Assembly (NCBI GenBank): GCA_937894935.1
Contig: CALAYC010000243.1
Location: 1 to 27,899, forward strand
Direction: 5' to 3'
DNA: 27,899 bases
DNA from: an uncultured Verrucomicrobiota bacterium
GTDB lineage: Bacteria; Verrucomicrobiota; Verrucomicrobiia; Limisphaerales; JADLHS01
The notes under the pieces were generated by a model that did no database searches, was not told the DNA's origin, and was given only the letters and a program-made list of their open reading frames with translations. A program made the translations under genes and the position numbers. Positions 8,018 to 15,379 of this stretch are shown here, one piece after another. Every line of letters begins with the position of its first letter. Positions within the stretch are counted from its first letter, which is position 1.

Positions 8018-8778
8018 GCGGCGGAATCCTCCTCTCCTTCATCGCTCGCTTTTCCTTTGCTGATGCCGTTGCGTCGTACCGGTGGTGGTAACGGTAGCGG
8101 GCTGTTGCGCCGGAATTGATCGAAATCAATGCGCTGATTCACGAGCTTGCGAACCTCGGCTTGTTGCGTTTCAACGCGCTGATTCGCATCAATGGTGATG
8201 AATTTAAACTCCGAACTCATCGCGAGATACTGATCGAGAATGCGCCCTTGAAAGATGCGAAAGCTCTCGTACGGATCGGGCGAGAGGCGCAAATCCATTC
8301 CTGCTTCGAAGAACTTCAATTTGGGCCGACCATCCAAAATGCGGTTCAGCGAAACCTCCAGATCGGCTTTAAAGAAAAACGTGAGATCCGGTAACGCCGC
8401 AAAATTATAGATTCCGCGCACCCAACCCATCGGACAACCGCGTACGACGTCGCGTGCGTAAGCGGTGAACACATAGCGATCGCACAATACGACATAGCCA
8501 GCGCGTAACAGCGGCAGCAGATGTCGCTCATAGCGGTCGGCGAAGTCGGTGGCGTGAATCAGACTGAACGTGGTGGGCGAAAGCAGTTCGCGTTTTTTGC
8601 CTTTGCTCGTCGCGGATTTGACGAGTTCCGAAGAATTCCACTCACTGAAATAAACTTTCACGCCTTCCGCCTCGAGCCACCGTTTGAGCAGATAAATCTG
8701 CGTGGACTTGCCCGAGCCATCGAGCCCTTCGACGGCGATAAGACGTCCCGGAAAACCGAGTTCAGCAAAGGTTTTCAT
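8014..8778 (-). CDS. tmk: Thymidylate-kinase-like protein with intact P-loop (first of tandem pair)
   Basis: This 254-residue paralogue of the following gene has an intact Walker A, AVEGLDGSGKSTQ (Lys24), a DRY motif at 100-102 (VLCDRYVFT) and ARD two turns later. dTMP kinase makes dTDP from dTMP using ATP, an essential step for DNA synthesis. The protein is longer than typical Tmk (about 205-215 residues), with a charged and Pro-rich C-terminal tail (LPLPPPVRRNG, then Glu/Asp-rich). Both members share unusual residues after DRY (TAYARDVVRG here, TLMARDMVRG in the partner), so they form one divergent subfamily. If no other tmk exists in the genome this one is the likely functional enzyme. The start ATG 8778 has no evident Shine-Dalgarno. 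Confidence 0.87.
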   Translation of the reverse strand: MKTFAELGFPGRLIAVEGLDGSGKSTQIYLLKRWLEAEGVKVYFSEWNSSELVKSATSKGKKRELLSPTTFSLIHATDFADRYERHLLPLLRAGYVVLCDRYVFTAYARDVVRGCPMGWVRGIYNFAALPDLTFFFKADLEVSLNRILDGRPKLKFFEAGMDLRLSPDPYESFRIFQGRILDQYLAMSSEFKFITIDANQRVETQQAEVRKLVNQRIDFDQFRRNSPLPLPPPVRRNGISKGKASDEGEEDSAA

Positions 8779-8904
8779 TTCTGTGCGTTCAAGCTAGCCC
8801 GCTGCGGCGCTAACACAATGTTTTTCGGATGCGCTGCAGTTACGCGCCTGGAGGGAAGCAATTGGTGGTCTTTCCTTTACAAATGCGGGGTTCCGGCGGT
8901 TCGC

Positions 8905-8932
8905 TTGACACGAATTGACCTGAACCTATAGT
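8905..8932 (+). promoter_or_regulatory. Sigma-70-type promoter for kamA
   Basis: A perfect -35 box TTGACA (8905-8910) is followed after 16 bases by TATAGT (8927-8932), 5/6 to the consensus -10. Transcription would start near 8939-8940. This makes the GTG at 8931, which is open in the kamA frame, an impossible start on this transcript, and favours ATG 8946 with a leader of only about 6 bases. Confidence 0.7.
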
Positions 8933-8945
8933 GCCCCGAGCGACA

Positions 8946-10190
8946 ATGCACAGCGACAATGATTCCCAGCCCGAGGCGCCCAAGGAAACCGCTAACCCCA
9001 GCCGTTTACAGGCGTTGAAAACTTTTCACTCCGCGGGACGCGGCTTTTGGCGCGACGTGTCAGAGGCTGATTGGAACGACTGGAAATGGCAACTCAAGCA
9101 TCGCATCACCAACCTGGAGCAATTGCAACGCTTGATGCCGACGCTGACGCCGGAGGAATTCGCAGGCACGAAGCTCGCCAATCACAAACTCGCGCTGGCC
9201 ATCACGCCATATTTTTTCAATCTCATTGATCCCGCTGATGAAAATTGTCCGATTCGGCGGCAGGTTATTCCGCGCGTCGAAGAAACGCACACTGCCGCAT
9301 GGGAAATGACCGATCCGTGTGGCGAAGATTCGCATTCACCTGTGCCCGGACTCGTCCATCGTTATCCGGATCGCGTGTTGTTTCTCGTGACCGATCGCTG
9401 CGCGGCATATTGCCGTTATTGCACGCGGTCGCGTCTGGTGAGCAACGCGACGGGTTACGACTTTCATCCGGAATTCGATAAACAGATCGCCTACATCGAA
9501 GCGCATCCGGAAATTCGCGATGTGCTGCTCAGCGGCGGCGACCCGCTGTTGTTCAGTGATGAGAAACTCGAATATTTGCTGAGTCGGTTGCGCGCGATTC
9601 CGCATGTGGAATTTCTGCGCATCGGCACGCGCATTCCGATTTTCCTGCCGCAACGCATCACGCCTGAACTTTGTGCGATGCTGAAACAGTTTCACCCGCT
9701 GTTCATCAGCATTCATTCGAATCACCCACGTGAATTGACAACTGAAGTGCGCACAGCATTGGGTCGGTTAGCAGATGCAGGCATTCCGCTCGGCAATCAG
9801 TCGGTGTTATTGCGACACGTGAACGACGATGTGACAACGATGCGGGCGCAGGTGCAAAAGCTGCTCATGTGTCGGGTGAAACCGTATTACGTCTATCAAT
9901 GTGATTTGATTGCGGGTTCGGCGCATTTGCGCGCCAGCGTGCGGCGCGGATTGGAAATCATGGAACAGTTGCGCGGGCATACGACAGGTTACGCTGTGCC
10001 AACCTACGTAATCGACGCGCCCGGCGGCGGTGGCAAAGTTCCGATCAGTCCCGATTACGTGTTGAGTCGCAACGCCGATCGCGTGGTGATTCGCAATTAC
10101 GAAGGCAAAATCTTCGAGTATCCGGAAGCGGCGGATGGCACGCCGGCGTTCACAACGCCACCTGGCGTGAGCGAACCGGAGTTGGTCTGA
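8946..10190 (+). CDS. kamA: Lysine 2,3-aminomutase (KamA family radical SAM/PLP enzyme)
   Basis: This 414-residue enzyme probably interconverts L-lysine and L-beta-lysine with a 5'-deoxyadenosyl radical and PLP. The radical SAM cluster motif is CAAYCRYC (Cys152, Cys156, Cys159), followed by LLSGGDP (196-200). The substrate and PLP residues known from clostridial LAM are all present: Asp in YQCDL (320), Asp in IDAPGGGGK (357) and the PLP Lys of the same motif (364). Their presence and the full length argue for lysine aminomutase rather than the shorter EpmB, although a glutamate 2,3-aminomutase cannot be excluded. ATG 8946 is chosen over GTG 8931 because the latter lies within the -10 box. The beta-lysine acetyltransferase (AblB) that would complete an osmolyte pathway is not adjacent. 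Confidence 0.9.
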   Translation: MHSDNDSQPEAPKETANPSRLQALKTFHSAGRGFWRDVSEADWNDWKWQLKHRITNLEQLQRLMPTLTPEEFAGTKLANHKLALAITPYFFNLIDPADENCPIRRQVIPRVEETHTAAWEMTDPCGEDSHSPVPGLVHRYPDRVLFLVTDRCAAYCRYCTRSRLVSNATGYDFHPEFDKQIAYIEAHPEIRDVLLSGGDPLLFSDEKLEYLLSRLRAIPHVEFLRIGTRIPIFLPQRITPELCAMLKQFHPLFISIHSNHPRELTTEVRTALGRLADAGIPLGNQSVLLRHVNDDVTTMRAQVQKLLMCRVKPYYVYQCDLIAGSAHLRASVRRGLEIMEQLRGHTTGYAVPTYVIDAPGGGGKVPISPDYVLSRNADRVVIRNYEGKIFEYPEAADGTPAFTTPPGVSEPELV

Positions 10191-10285
10191 TCAACCGCGG
10201 CCATTTCAGCAGCCAAGCGGACTCATCCGCAAAAAATCATTTTCAACGCGATGAATTCACGCAGAATATCGCGGCTTGACGATTT

Positions 10286-10753
10286 ATGAATTTGACTGAG
10301 GCACAACAAAAAGCGGTGACGGAATGGCTTTCGACGGGCGCGAAGATTTCAGAAGTTCAGAATCGCCTCGCTTCGGAATTTGACCTGCGGCTCACGTACA
10401 TGGAAGTGCGGCTGCTGGTGGATGATTTGAAACTCCGCATCAAGGATCCAGAACCGCCTCAACCTGCTCAACCCGCGCCTGCCCAATCACCATCACCTGC
10501 TGAGGCAGCACCAGAAGCTGACGACGCTACGCCGACGGGTTCTGTTTCTGTGACGGTGGATCAGATTGCGCGACCCGGCGCATTGGTCAGCGGCAGCGTG
10601 ACGTTCAGCGACGGGATGAACGCAGACTGGTATCTCGACCAGACCGGCCGCTTGGGATTGATTGCGAAGCAGCAGGGTTACAAACCTTCGCCTACCGACA
10701 TCCAGCAATTTCAAATGGCGCTGGAGCGTGAGATGGCGAAGATGGGCTTCTGA
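10286..10753 (+). CDS. Small conserved-looking protein of unknown function
   Basis: This 155-residue protein is not one I can name. Residues 1-52 form a helical, charged domain (MNLTEAQQKAVTEWLSTG, then YMEVRLLVDDLKLRIKD) resembling a helix-turn-helix-like or coiled-coil region. Residues about 53-83 are a Pro/Ala/Gln-rich linker. Residues about 84-155 form a compact domain (SVSVTVDQIARPGALVSGSV, DWYLDQTGRLGLIAKQQGY) ending in helical FQMALEREMAKMGF. There is no signal peptide or membrane segment. It stands 95 bases after kamA and is convergent with the small gene at 10921-11082. The two-domain build with a linker suggests a DNA- or protein-binding adaptor, but nothing more specific can be said. 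Confidence 0.75.
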   Translation: MNLTEAQQKAVTEWLSTGAKISEVQNRLASEFDLRLTYMEVRLLVDDLKLRIKDPEPPQPAQPAPAQSPSPAEAAPEADDATPTGSVSVTVDQIARPGALVSGSVTFSDGMNADWYLDQTGRLGLIAKQQGYKPSPTDIQQFQMALEREMAKMGF

Positions 10754-10772
10754 CGTTCTTCCGGAAAAGCAA

Positions 10773-10908
10773 AAGTCCCTCCTCGGCAGAACGGCCGCGC
10801 ACGAGTGCGAGGCCTGTAATGTCAATGAGGGACTTATTGGGTGGGATGCTGGCGACGACGAACGGAAGACATCGCCAGCCCCAACAGCGTCGCCCCGGAC
10901 CGGGCGAC
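10773..10908. repeat. Cluster of three inverted repeats between convergent genes
   Basis: The 167 bases between two convergent stop codons hold three perfect stems. The first is AAGTCCCTC (10773-10781) with GAGGGACTT (10827-10835), a long stem that also encloses a CCTCG/CGAGG pair. The second is GCTGGCGA (10848-10855) with TCGCCAGC (10872-10879). The third is GTCGCCC (10889-10895) with GGGCGAC (10902-10908). Read on the minus strand, the first stem ends in GGGACTTTTGCTTTT, which could terminate the small gene at 10921-11082. The density could mean a double-sided terminator or a structured 3' RNA. Confidence 0.45.
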
Positions 10909-10920
10909 TGAAAGCGCGAG

Positions 10921-11082
10921 TCAGTGGCGATTCTTAACCTCGAAGGCAGTCGGCGTGGGATGGTCCGAACCGAAGTGGAAACCCTGGCGATCCTGATAAC
11001 CGAACGGAGCGCGGGACACGGCAATCATTTCAGTCAGAAAAGCACCAGCCGTCAAAGCAGCCAAAATCCAGAGAATCGTCAT
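10921..11082 (-). CDS. 53-residue single-pass membrane miniprotein
   Basis: A short minus-strand frame opens with ATG at 11082 and ends with TGA at 10921. It encodes a hydrophobic N-terminal helix (TILWILAALTAGAFLTEMIA, residues 2-21) and a short polar tail rich in His, Phe, Asp and Gly (PFGYQDRQGFHFGSDHPTP). A purine-rich AAGAGA sits a few bases upstream of the ATG. The organisation, one membrane anchor plus about 30 exposed residues, is typical of real small membrane proteins and is hard to get by chance. It lies 121 bases downstream of folC on the same strand, and a stem-loop follows 12 bases after its stop. The function is unknown. Confidence 0.6.
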   Translation of the reverse strand: MTILWILAALTAGAFLTEMIAVSRAPFGYQDRQGFHFGSDHPTPTAFEVKNRH

Positions 11083-11203
11083 ACATCTCTTTTCAGCAGG
11101 TCCGATACCGCCTCGTAAACGCTTGGTTTTGAGGAGGGGCAGATTTTTTAATGTCTCAAAGCTGGATTCTTTGCACGCCTTAATTTGAATTTTCGTCCCA
11201 GAT

Positions 11204-12484
11204 TTACCGCGCCGACTGGTCCTGACGCCACTCGTTCAAAGCTCGTTCTCCGATTGAATCCGGCGGCGCGTAACCCAGTAATTCCAGCGCTTCGCCCACC
11301 AGATAAAGTGATCCCGTGACGAGCACAAACGGTGCGGCGGCGGCTTGAGCGAAAGCTTCAGTCAGAGAGCCGCATTCCGTGGTTATGATTTGCGGGTGTC
11401 GGCGACATTCCGCCGCCAATTCGGCGGAAGACACGGTGCGATGGCTTGTCACCGGAACGGTGAAGATGCGATCCGATATATGAGTTAATTTCGCCACTAT
11501 CTCGCGCCAATGTTTGTCACTCAACAAACCCAGAATCAGCGTGGGGCGTTGTCCGGGGAAATATTCCTCCAGCGCTGTCAACAAAGCAGCAATTCCGGCT
11601 TCATTGTGCGCGCCATCAATCAGCCATTTCCGTCCATCGGACTGTTGAATGAGTTGCATGCGTCCGGGCCAGTTCACGGAGCGTAATCCGGTTTCAATGG
11701 CATCCGGACTGACGGCAATTTGCGTTTGCAACGTCTGGACCGTTGCTACAGCGAGCGCAGCGTTTTTCTTTTGATGCGGACCAGGCAACGAAAGCGCAGA
11801 CAGGTATTCCGTGACTGAATCGAGGGTCGCAGTTTTCAGCGGCGCATTGCGAGTCAGCGCGATTGAAGAGATGACTTCCAGAACTTCCGGAGTGTCGTTA
11901 CTGGTGATAACGGGAATGCCGGGTTTGATGATGCCGGCTTTTTCGGCGGCAATTTGCGGCAGCGTATCCCCAAGCCAACGTTGATGATCCAGACCAATGC
12001 TGGTAATCGCGCTTGCCAGCGGCGTAACGATGTTGGTGGCGTCGAGCCTTCCGCCTAAACCGGTTTCCCAGATAACGAGATCGCATTGTTGTTCGAGGAA
12101 ATAACGCAGCGCCATCACCGTCACGACCTCGAACATCGTAGGATGTTCGTCAGGCAAAAACTCCGGCAGCACGGCTTGGACCGCAGCGGTCAATCGGGCG
12201 ACGTCAGCAGCGGGAATCAGCTTGCGATTTACCTGGATGCGTTCGCGAAATGAAATCAGATGCGGTGAGGTGAACAGTCCGACGCGCAATCCTGCTGTGC
12301 GATAAATGCTTTCCAACATGGCGCAGGTCGAACCTTTCCCGTTGGTGCCGGCGACGTGAATGAAGCGGAGTTGTTCGTGAGGATTTCCAAAATGCGTTGC
12401 AAGTCGGCGCGTGCGTTCCAGGCCGGGTTTAGCGCCGAATATCTGCAAGCTGAACAGAAACTGAATGGCTTCGGTGTAGGTCAT
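11204..12484 (-). CDS. folC: Folylpolyglutamate synthase / dihydrofolate synthase
   Basis: This 426-residue Mur-ligase-family enzyme adds glutamate to dihydropteroate and/or folates using ATP. The ATP loop is HVAGTNGKGSTCAMLE (P-loop 46-52). It is followed by GLFTSPHLISFRERIQVN (folate-binding loop), WETGLGGRLDATN and SIGLDHQRWLGDTLPQIAAE with AEKAGIIKPG, and the C-terminal domain shows WLIDGAHNEAG and LGLLSDKHW. Length and motif order are normal. ATG 12484 gives the family-typical start MTYTEAIQFLFSLQIFG. The gene is preceded on the same strand by pyrG with a 226-base gap that has only chance-level stems. Bifunctionality cannot be decided by eye. Confidence 0.95.
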   Translation of the reverse strand: MTYTEAIQFLFSLQIFGAKPGLERTRRLATHFGNPHEQLRFIHVAGTNGKGSTCAMLESIYRTAGLRVGLFTSPHLISFRERIQVNRKLIPAADVARLTAAVQAVLPEFLPDEHPTMFEVVTVMALRYFLEQQCDLVIWETGLGGRLDATNIVTPLASAITSIGLDHQRWLGDTLPQIAAEKAGIIKPGIPVITSNDTPEVLEVISSIALTRNAPLKTATLDSVTEYLSALSLPGPHQKKNAALAVATVQTLQTQIAVSPDAIETGLRSVNWPGRMQLIQQSDGRKWLIDGAHNEAGIAALLTALEEYFPGQRPTLILGLLSDKHWREIVAKLTHISDRIFTVPVTSHRTVSSAELAAECRRHPQIITTECGSLTEAFAQAAAAPFVLVTGSLYLVGEALELLGYAPPDSIGERALNEWRQDQSAR

Positions 12485-12710
12485 CGAGCGATCAGCAGTA
12501 CCTGAAATTTAACCGCCAGATTGGTTTGAGCTGTTTGTCATTCGAATCACTGTGCCACGCTTTTGAACGAGCTGCCGCATTTTTCAGATGTCGGTTCGGT
12601 TGGGGTTGGCTCAAGCCAATTGGATTAATCAGCGCGTTGTCCGTGCGCACAGCAGCCTGGTCAGACCTGGGACTGATTAATTCGAGAACAAACTGTTTGC
12701 AGACGAATGG

Positions 12711-14324
12711 TTAAAGCGGCTTTTGATGAATGTATTGATGTGCGGCGGCAATAAAGCCTTTGAACAGCGGATGAGGTTGATGCGGTTTGCTCAGGAACTC
12801 GGGATGGAACTGGCTCGCAATGTAGAACGGATGATCTTTGAGTTCGATAACTTCCACGAGTTTGCCGTCCGGTGAAGTGCCACTGAAAACAAAACCGGCT
12901 TTTTCGAACTTATCGCGATACGCGTTGTTGAACTCGAAGCGATGGCGATGGCGTTCATTGACGATGAATGAGCCATACAATTTTGCCGCCAACGAGCCCA
13001 TCAACAATTGGCACGGTTGTGCGCCGAGCCGCATCGTGCCGCCTTTCTTGGTCACTTTGCGCTGGGCATCGAGCAAGGCGATGACCGGATGCGGCGAGGC
13101 TTCGTCAAATTCAGTTGAGTGCGCTTTTTCCAGCTTCATCACGTTGCGCGCGAATTCAATGGTTGCAATCTGCATTCCCAGGCAGAGACCGAGGTAGGGA
13201 ACTTTGTTTTCGCGCGCGAACTTCGCGGCTTTGATTTTGCCTTCGATACCGCGTTCGCCAAAACCGCCGGGAACGCAGATGCCGCCGAGACCGAGCAACG
13301 TCTTTTCACCGTCGGGTTTTTCAAGATCTTCGGCGTCCACTTGCACCAGTTCCACGCCGCAATCGTTGCCAATGCCGCCATGAATGATGGCTTCGTAAAC
13401 GGATTTATAGGCGTCCTGCAAACCTATGTATTTGCCGACGACACCGACGCGGACGCGATGCTGTGGCGCGATGAGCTTGCGGATGATTTCCTGCCAGTGC
13501 GCCATCTTCGCGGGCGGCGTATCGAGATGTAACACGCGACAGACCAATTCGTCGGCTCGCTCGCGTTGCAACATCAGCGGCAATTCGTAAATGGAATGAT
13601 CGACGTCTTTGGCTTCAATCACCCCCTCTACCGGCACGCTGCAAAACATGGAAATTTTTTGCCGCATTTCTTTGTCGAGCGGCTTCTCGCAGCGACACGC
13701 AACAATGTGCGGTGTGATGCCGATTTCACGCAATTTGGCAACCGATTGCTGTGTCGGTTTGGTTTTTAATTCACCTGCGGCGGCAATGTAAGGAACGTAG
13801 GTGACGTGAATGAAACAGGTGTTGCCGATGCCGGCTTCGAGAGCGAATTCGCGGATTGCTTCGAGGAACGGCAGCCCTTCAATGTCGCCGGTTGTGCCGC
13901 CGATCTCGGTGATTAACACGTCGGCTTTGGTTTGCTCGGCGACCACCCAGATACGACGTTTGATTTCGTCGGTGACGTGCGGAATGACCTGCACGGTTTT
14001 GCCAAGATAAAGACCTTCGCGCTCGTTGTTGAGCACGGTCTGATAAACCTGACCGCTGGTCAGATTGTTGAGCCGGGAAAGTTTGGTGCTGGTAAAGCGC
14101 TCGTAGTGACCGAGGTCGAGGTCGGTTTCCGCGCCGTCGTCCAACACGTAAACTTCGCCGTGTTGATAGGGCGACATTGTGCCAGGATCGACGTTGAGGT
14201 ACGGATCGAATTTCTGCATCGCGACTTTGAGGCCGCGATTTTCCAACAACGTGCCGAGGGCGGCAGCCGTCAGGCCTTTACCCAACGAACTCACGACGCC
14301 ACCGGTAACAAAAATAAATTTCAT
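12711..14324 (-). CDS. pyrG: CTP synthase
   Basis: This 537-residue enzyme makes CTP from UTP, ATP and glutamine. The N-terminal synthetase domain (1 to about 265) opens MKFIFVTGGVVSSLGKGLTA and contains KFDPYLNVDPGTMSPYQHGE and EIGGTTGDIEGLPFLEA. The class I glutaminase domain (about 290-537) has GGFGERGIEGK, the nucleophile Cys381 in LGLCLGMQ and the His-Glu pair in SQFHPEF. All catalytic residues are present and the length is standard. It lies directly downstream of kdsB, whose product consumes CTP, and the pair is likely co-transcribed across a 108-base gap that contains a nested hairpin. Confidence 0.98.
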   Translation of the reverse strand: MKFIFVTGGVVSSLGKGLTAAALGTLLENRGLKVAMQKFDPYLNVDPGTMSPYQHGEVYVLDDGAETDLDLGHYERFTSTKLSRLNNLTSGQVYQTVLNNEREGLYLGKTVQVIPHVTDEIKRRIWVVAEQTKADVLITEIGGTTGDIEGLPFLEAIREFALEAGIGNTCFIHVTYVPYIAAAGELKTKPTQQSVAKLREIGITPHIVACRCEKPLDKEMRQKISMFCSVPVEGVIEAKDVDHSIYELPLMLQRERADELVCRVLHLDTPPAKMAHWQEIIRKLIAPQHRVRVGVVGKYIGLQDAYKSVYEAIIHGGIGNDCGVELVQVDAEDLEKPDGEKTLLGLGGICVPGGFGERGIEGKIKAAKFARENKVPYLGLCLGMQIATIEFARNVMKLEKAHSTEFDEASPHPVIALLDAQRKVTKKGGTMRLGAQPCQLLMGSLAAKLYGSFIVNERHRHRFEFNNAYRDKFEKAGFVFSGTSPDGKLVEVIELKDHPFYIASQFHPEFLSKPHQPHPLFKGFIAAAHQYIHQKPL

Positions 14325-14367
14325 GTGCGAAAAACGGCTCGTATTTCGTTCGAACGTTTCAACGTTG

Positions 14368-14424
14368 AATCGTTACATCAGGCGCAAACGCCTGCCGGGA
14401 TTCATTCAACTCGTCGTAACGATT
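14368..14424. repeat. Nested palindromes between kdsB and pyrG
   Basis: An outer stem AATCGTTAC (14368-14376) with GTAACGATT (14416-14424) encloses a perfect hairpin CAGGCG, loop CAAA, CGCCTG (14379-14394). A further palindrome, CGTTCGAACG, lies near 14348. The inner hairpin has the size of the REP-like units at 292-350 but a different sequence. No T run follows, so in the kdsB-pyrG transcript it would be a folded spacer rather than a terminator. A single 9-bp stem at this spacing can arise by chance. Confidence 0.35.
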
Positions 14425-14432
14425 GAACGATT

Positions 14433-15170
14433 TCAATCTTTCAATAGCGCTTCCACGCGCGCGACATCCTCAGGTACGTCCACGCCGACGCTGTCGTAAT
14501 CCACTTTAACCACCGCGATGGGAATGCCGTTATCCAACGCGCGCAACTGTTCCAACTTCTCGGCATTCTCCAGGGGTGAAACGGGAAATTTCACCAGCCG
14601 TAACAGCGTTTCACGGCGATATCCATAAATGCCGAGATGTTTCAAAAAAGGAAACGCCGCCAACTGTTCGCTAGCGGAACGACTGGCGGCCTCGCGCAAA
14701 TACGGAATCGTACGGCGCGAAAAATATAGAGCGCGGCCAGCGGCGTTGACAACGACTTTCACGACGTTGGGATTGTCATATTCAGCGACGTTTTTGATAG
14801 GCGTGGCGGCGGTGGACATTTCGCACTGATTCAAAGCATTAGCTACAGCATTAACAACCGATGGATCAATCAGCGGTTCGTCCCCTTGGATGTTGACCAC
14901 CGCATCACATCCACAACGCTCCGCAACTTCAGCGATGCGATCGGAGCCACTCGGATGATCCGCACGGGTCATTTCCACTCGGCAAAACTTTTTCGCCACC
15001 GCTGCGATGCGTTCGTCGTCCGTTGCCACGATGACTTCGTTCAGCGATTTCGCTTGGCTACAGCGTTCCACGACGCGCTGAATCAAAGGTTGGCCGGCGA
15101 TGGGATGGAGTGGTTTGCCAGGAAACCGGGTGGAAGCAAAACGGGCGGGAATAATTCCGAGTGTTCTCAT
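14433..15170 (-). CDS. kdsB: CMP-Kdo synthetase (3-deoxy-manno-octulosonate cytidylyltransferase)
   Basis: KdsB activates Kdo with CTP for lipopolysaccharide inner-core assembly in the cytoplasm. The protein shows the nucleotidyltransferase start GIIPARFASTRFPGKPL, EVIVATDDERI, the Mg-binding VVNIQGDEPLID, and KHLGIYGYRRETLLRL near the C-terminal third. The open frame reaches 15197, but the homologous start is MRTLGIIPARFAST, so ATG 15170 is preferred (245 residues, E. coli KdsB has 248). It is followed on the same strand by pyrG, the source of its CTP. It implies an outer membrane with Kdo-containing lipid A. Confidence 0.95.
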   Translation of the reverse strand: MRTLGIIPARFASTRFPGKPLHPIAGQPLIQRVVERCSQAKSLNEVIVATDDERIAAVAKKFCRVEMTRADHPSGSDRIAEVAERCGCDAVVNIQGDEPLIDPSVVNAVANALNQCEMSTAATPIKNVAEYDNPNVVKVVVNAAGRALYFSRRTIPYLREAASRSASEQLAAFPFLKHLGIYGYRRETLLRLVKFPVSPLENAEKLEQLRALDNGIPIAVVKVDYDSVGVDVPEDVARVEALLKD

Positions 15171-15379
15171 TTGCAAAGCGTTAAGCGCGAGATTCAATGC
15201 GCGATCGATCCATGGAACGGAAGAATAGGAGTTGCTTAATAGCGATGCGAGCTTGGAGTTGCTGCGGAACGGGAAATCTATTTACGGGCGGAATCAGATA
15301 TGTAAATATATTCAAAAATACACGCGCCTGTTTTACAGGGGTGTCCTGCGATGTGATTTCAACTTTTTCAACTCAATCA

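Noticed and set aside
8931..8945. GTG start at 8931 for kamA
   Set aside because: It lies within the -10 box of the best promoter, so it would not be in the mRNA.
12624..12681. 9-bp inverted repeat ATTAATCAG/CTGATTAAT with inner small stems between pyrG and folC
   Set aside because: A single 9-bp stem with a 40-base loop is expected by chance several times in a window this size; no T run or motif supports a terminator or riboswitch.
13932..14426. 164-codon plus-strand frame opposite pyrG
   Set aside because: It is the antisense of pyrG, which has complete catalytic motifs on the minus strand.
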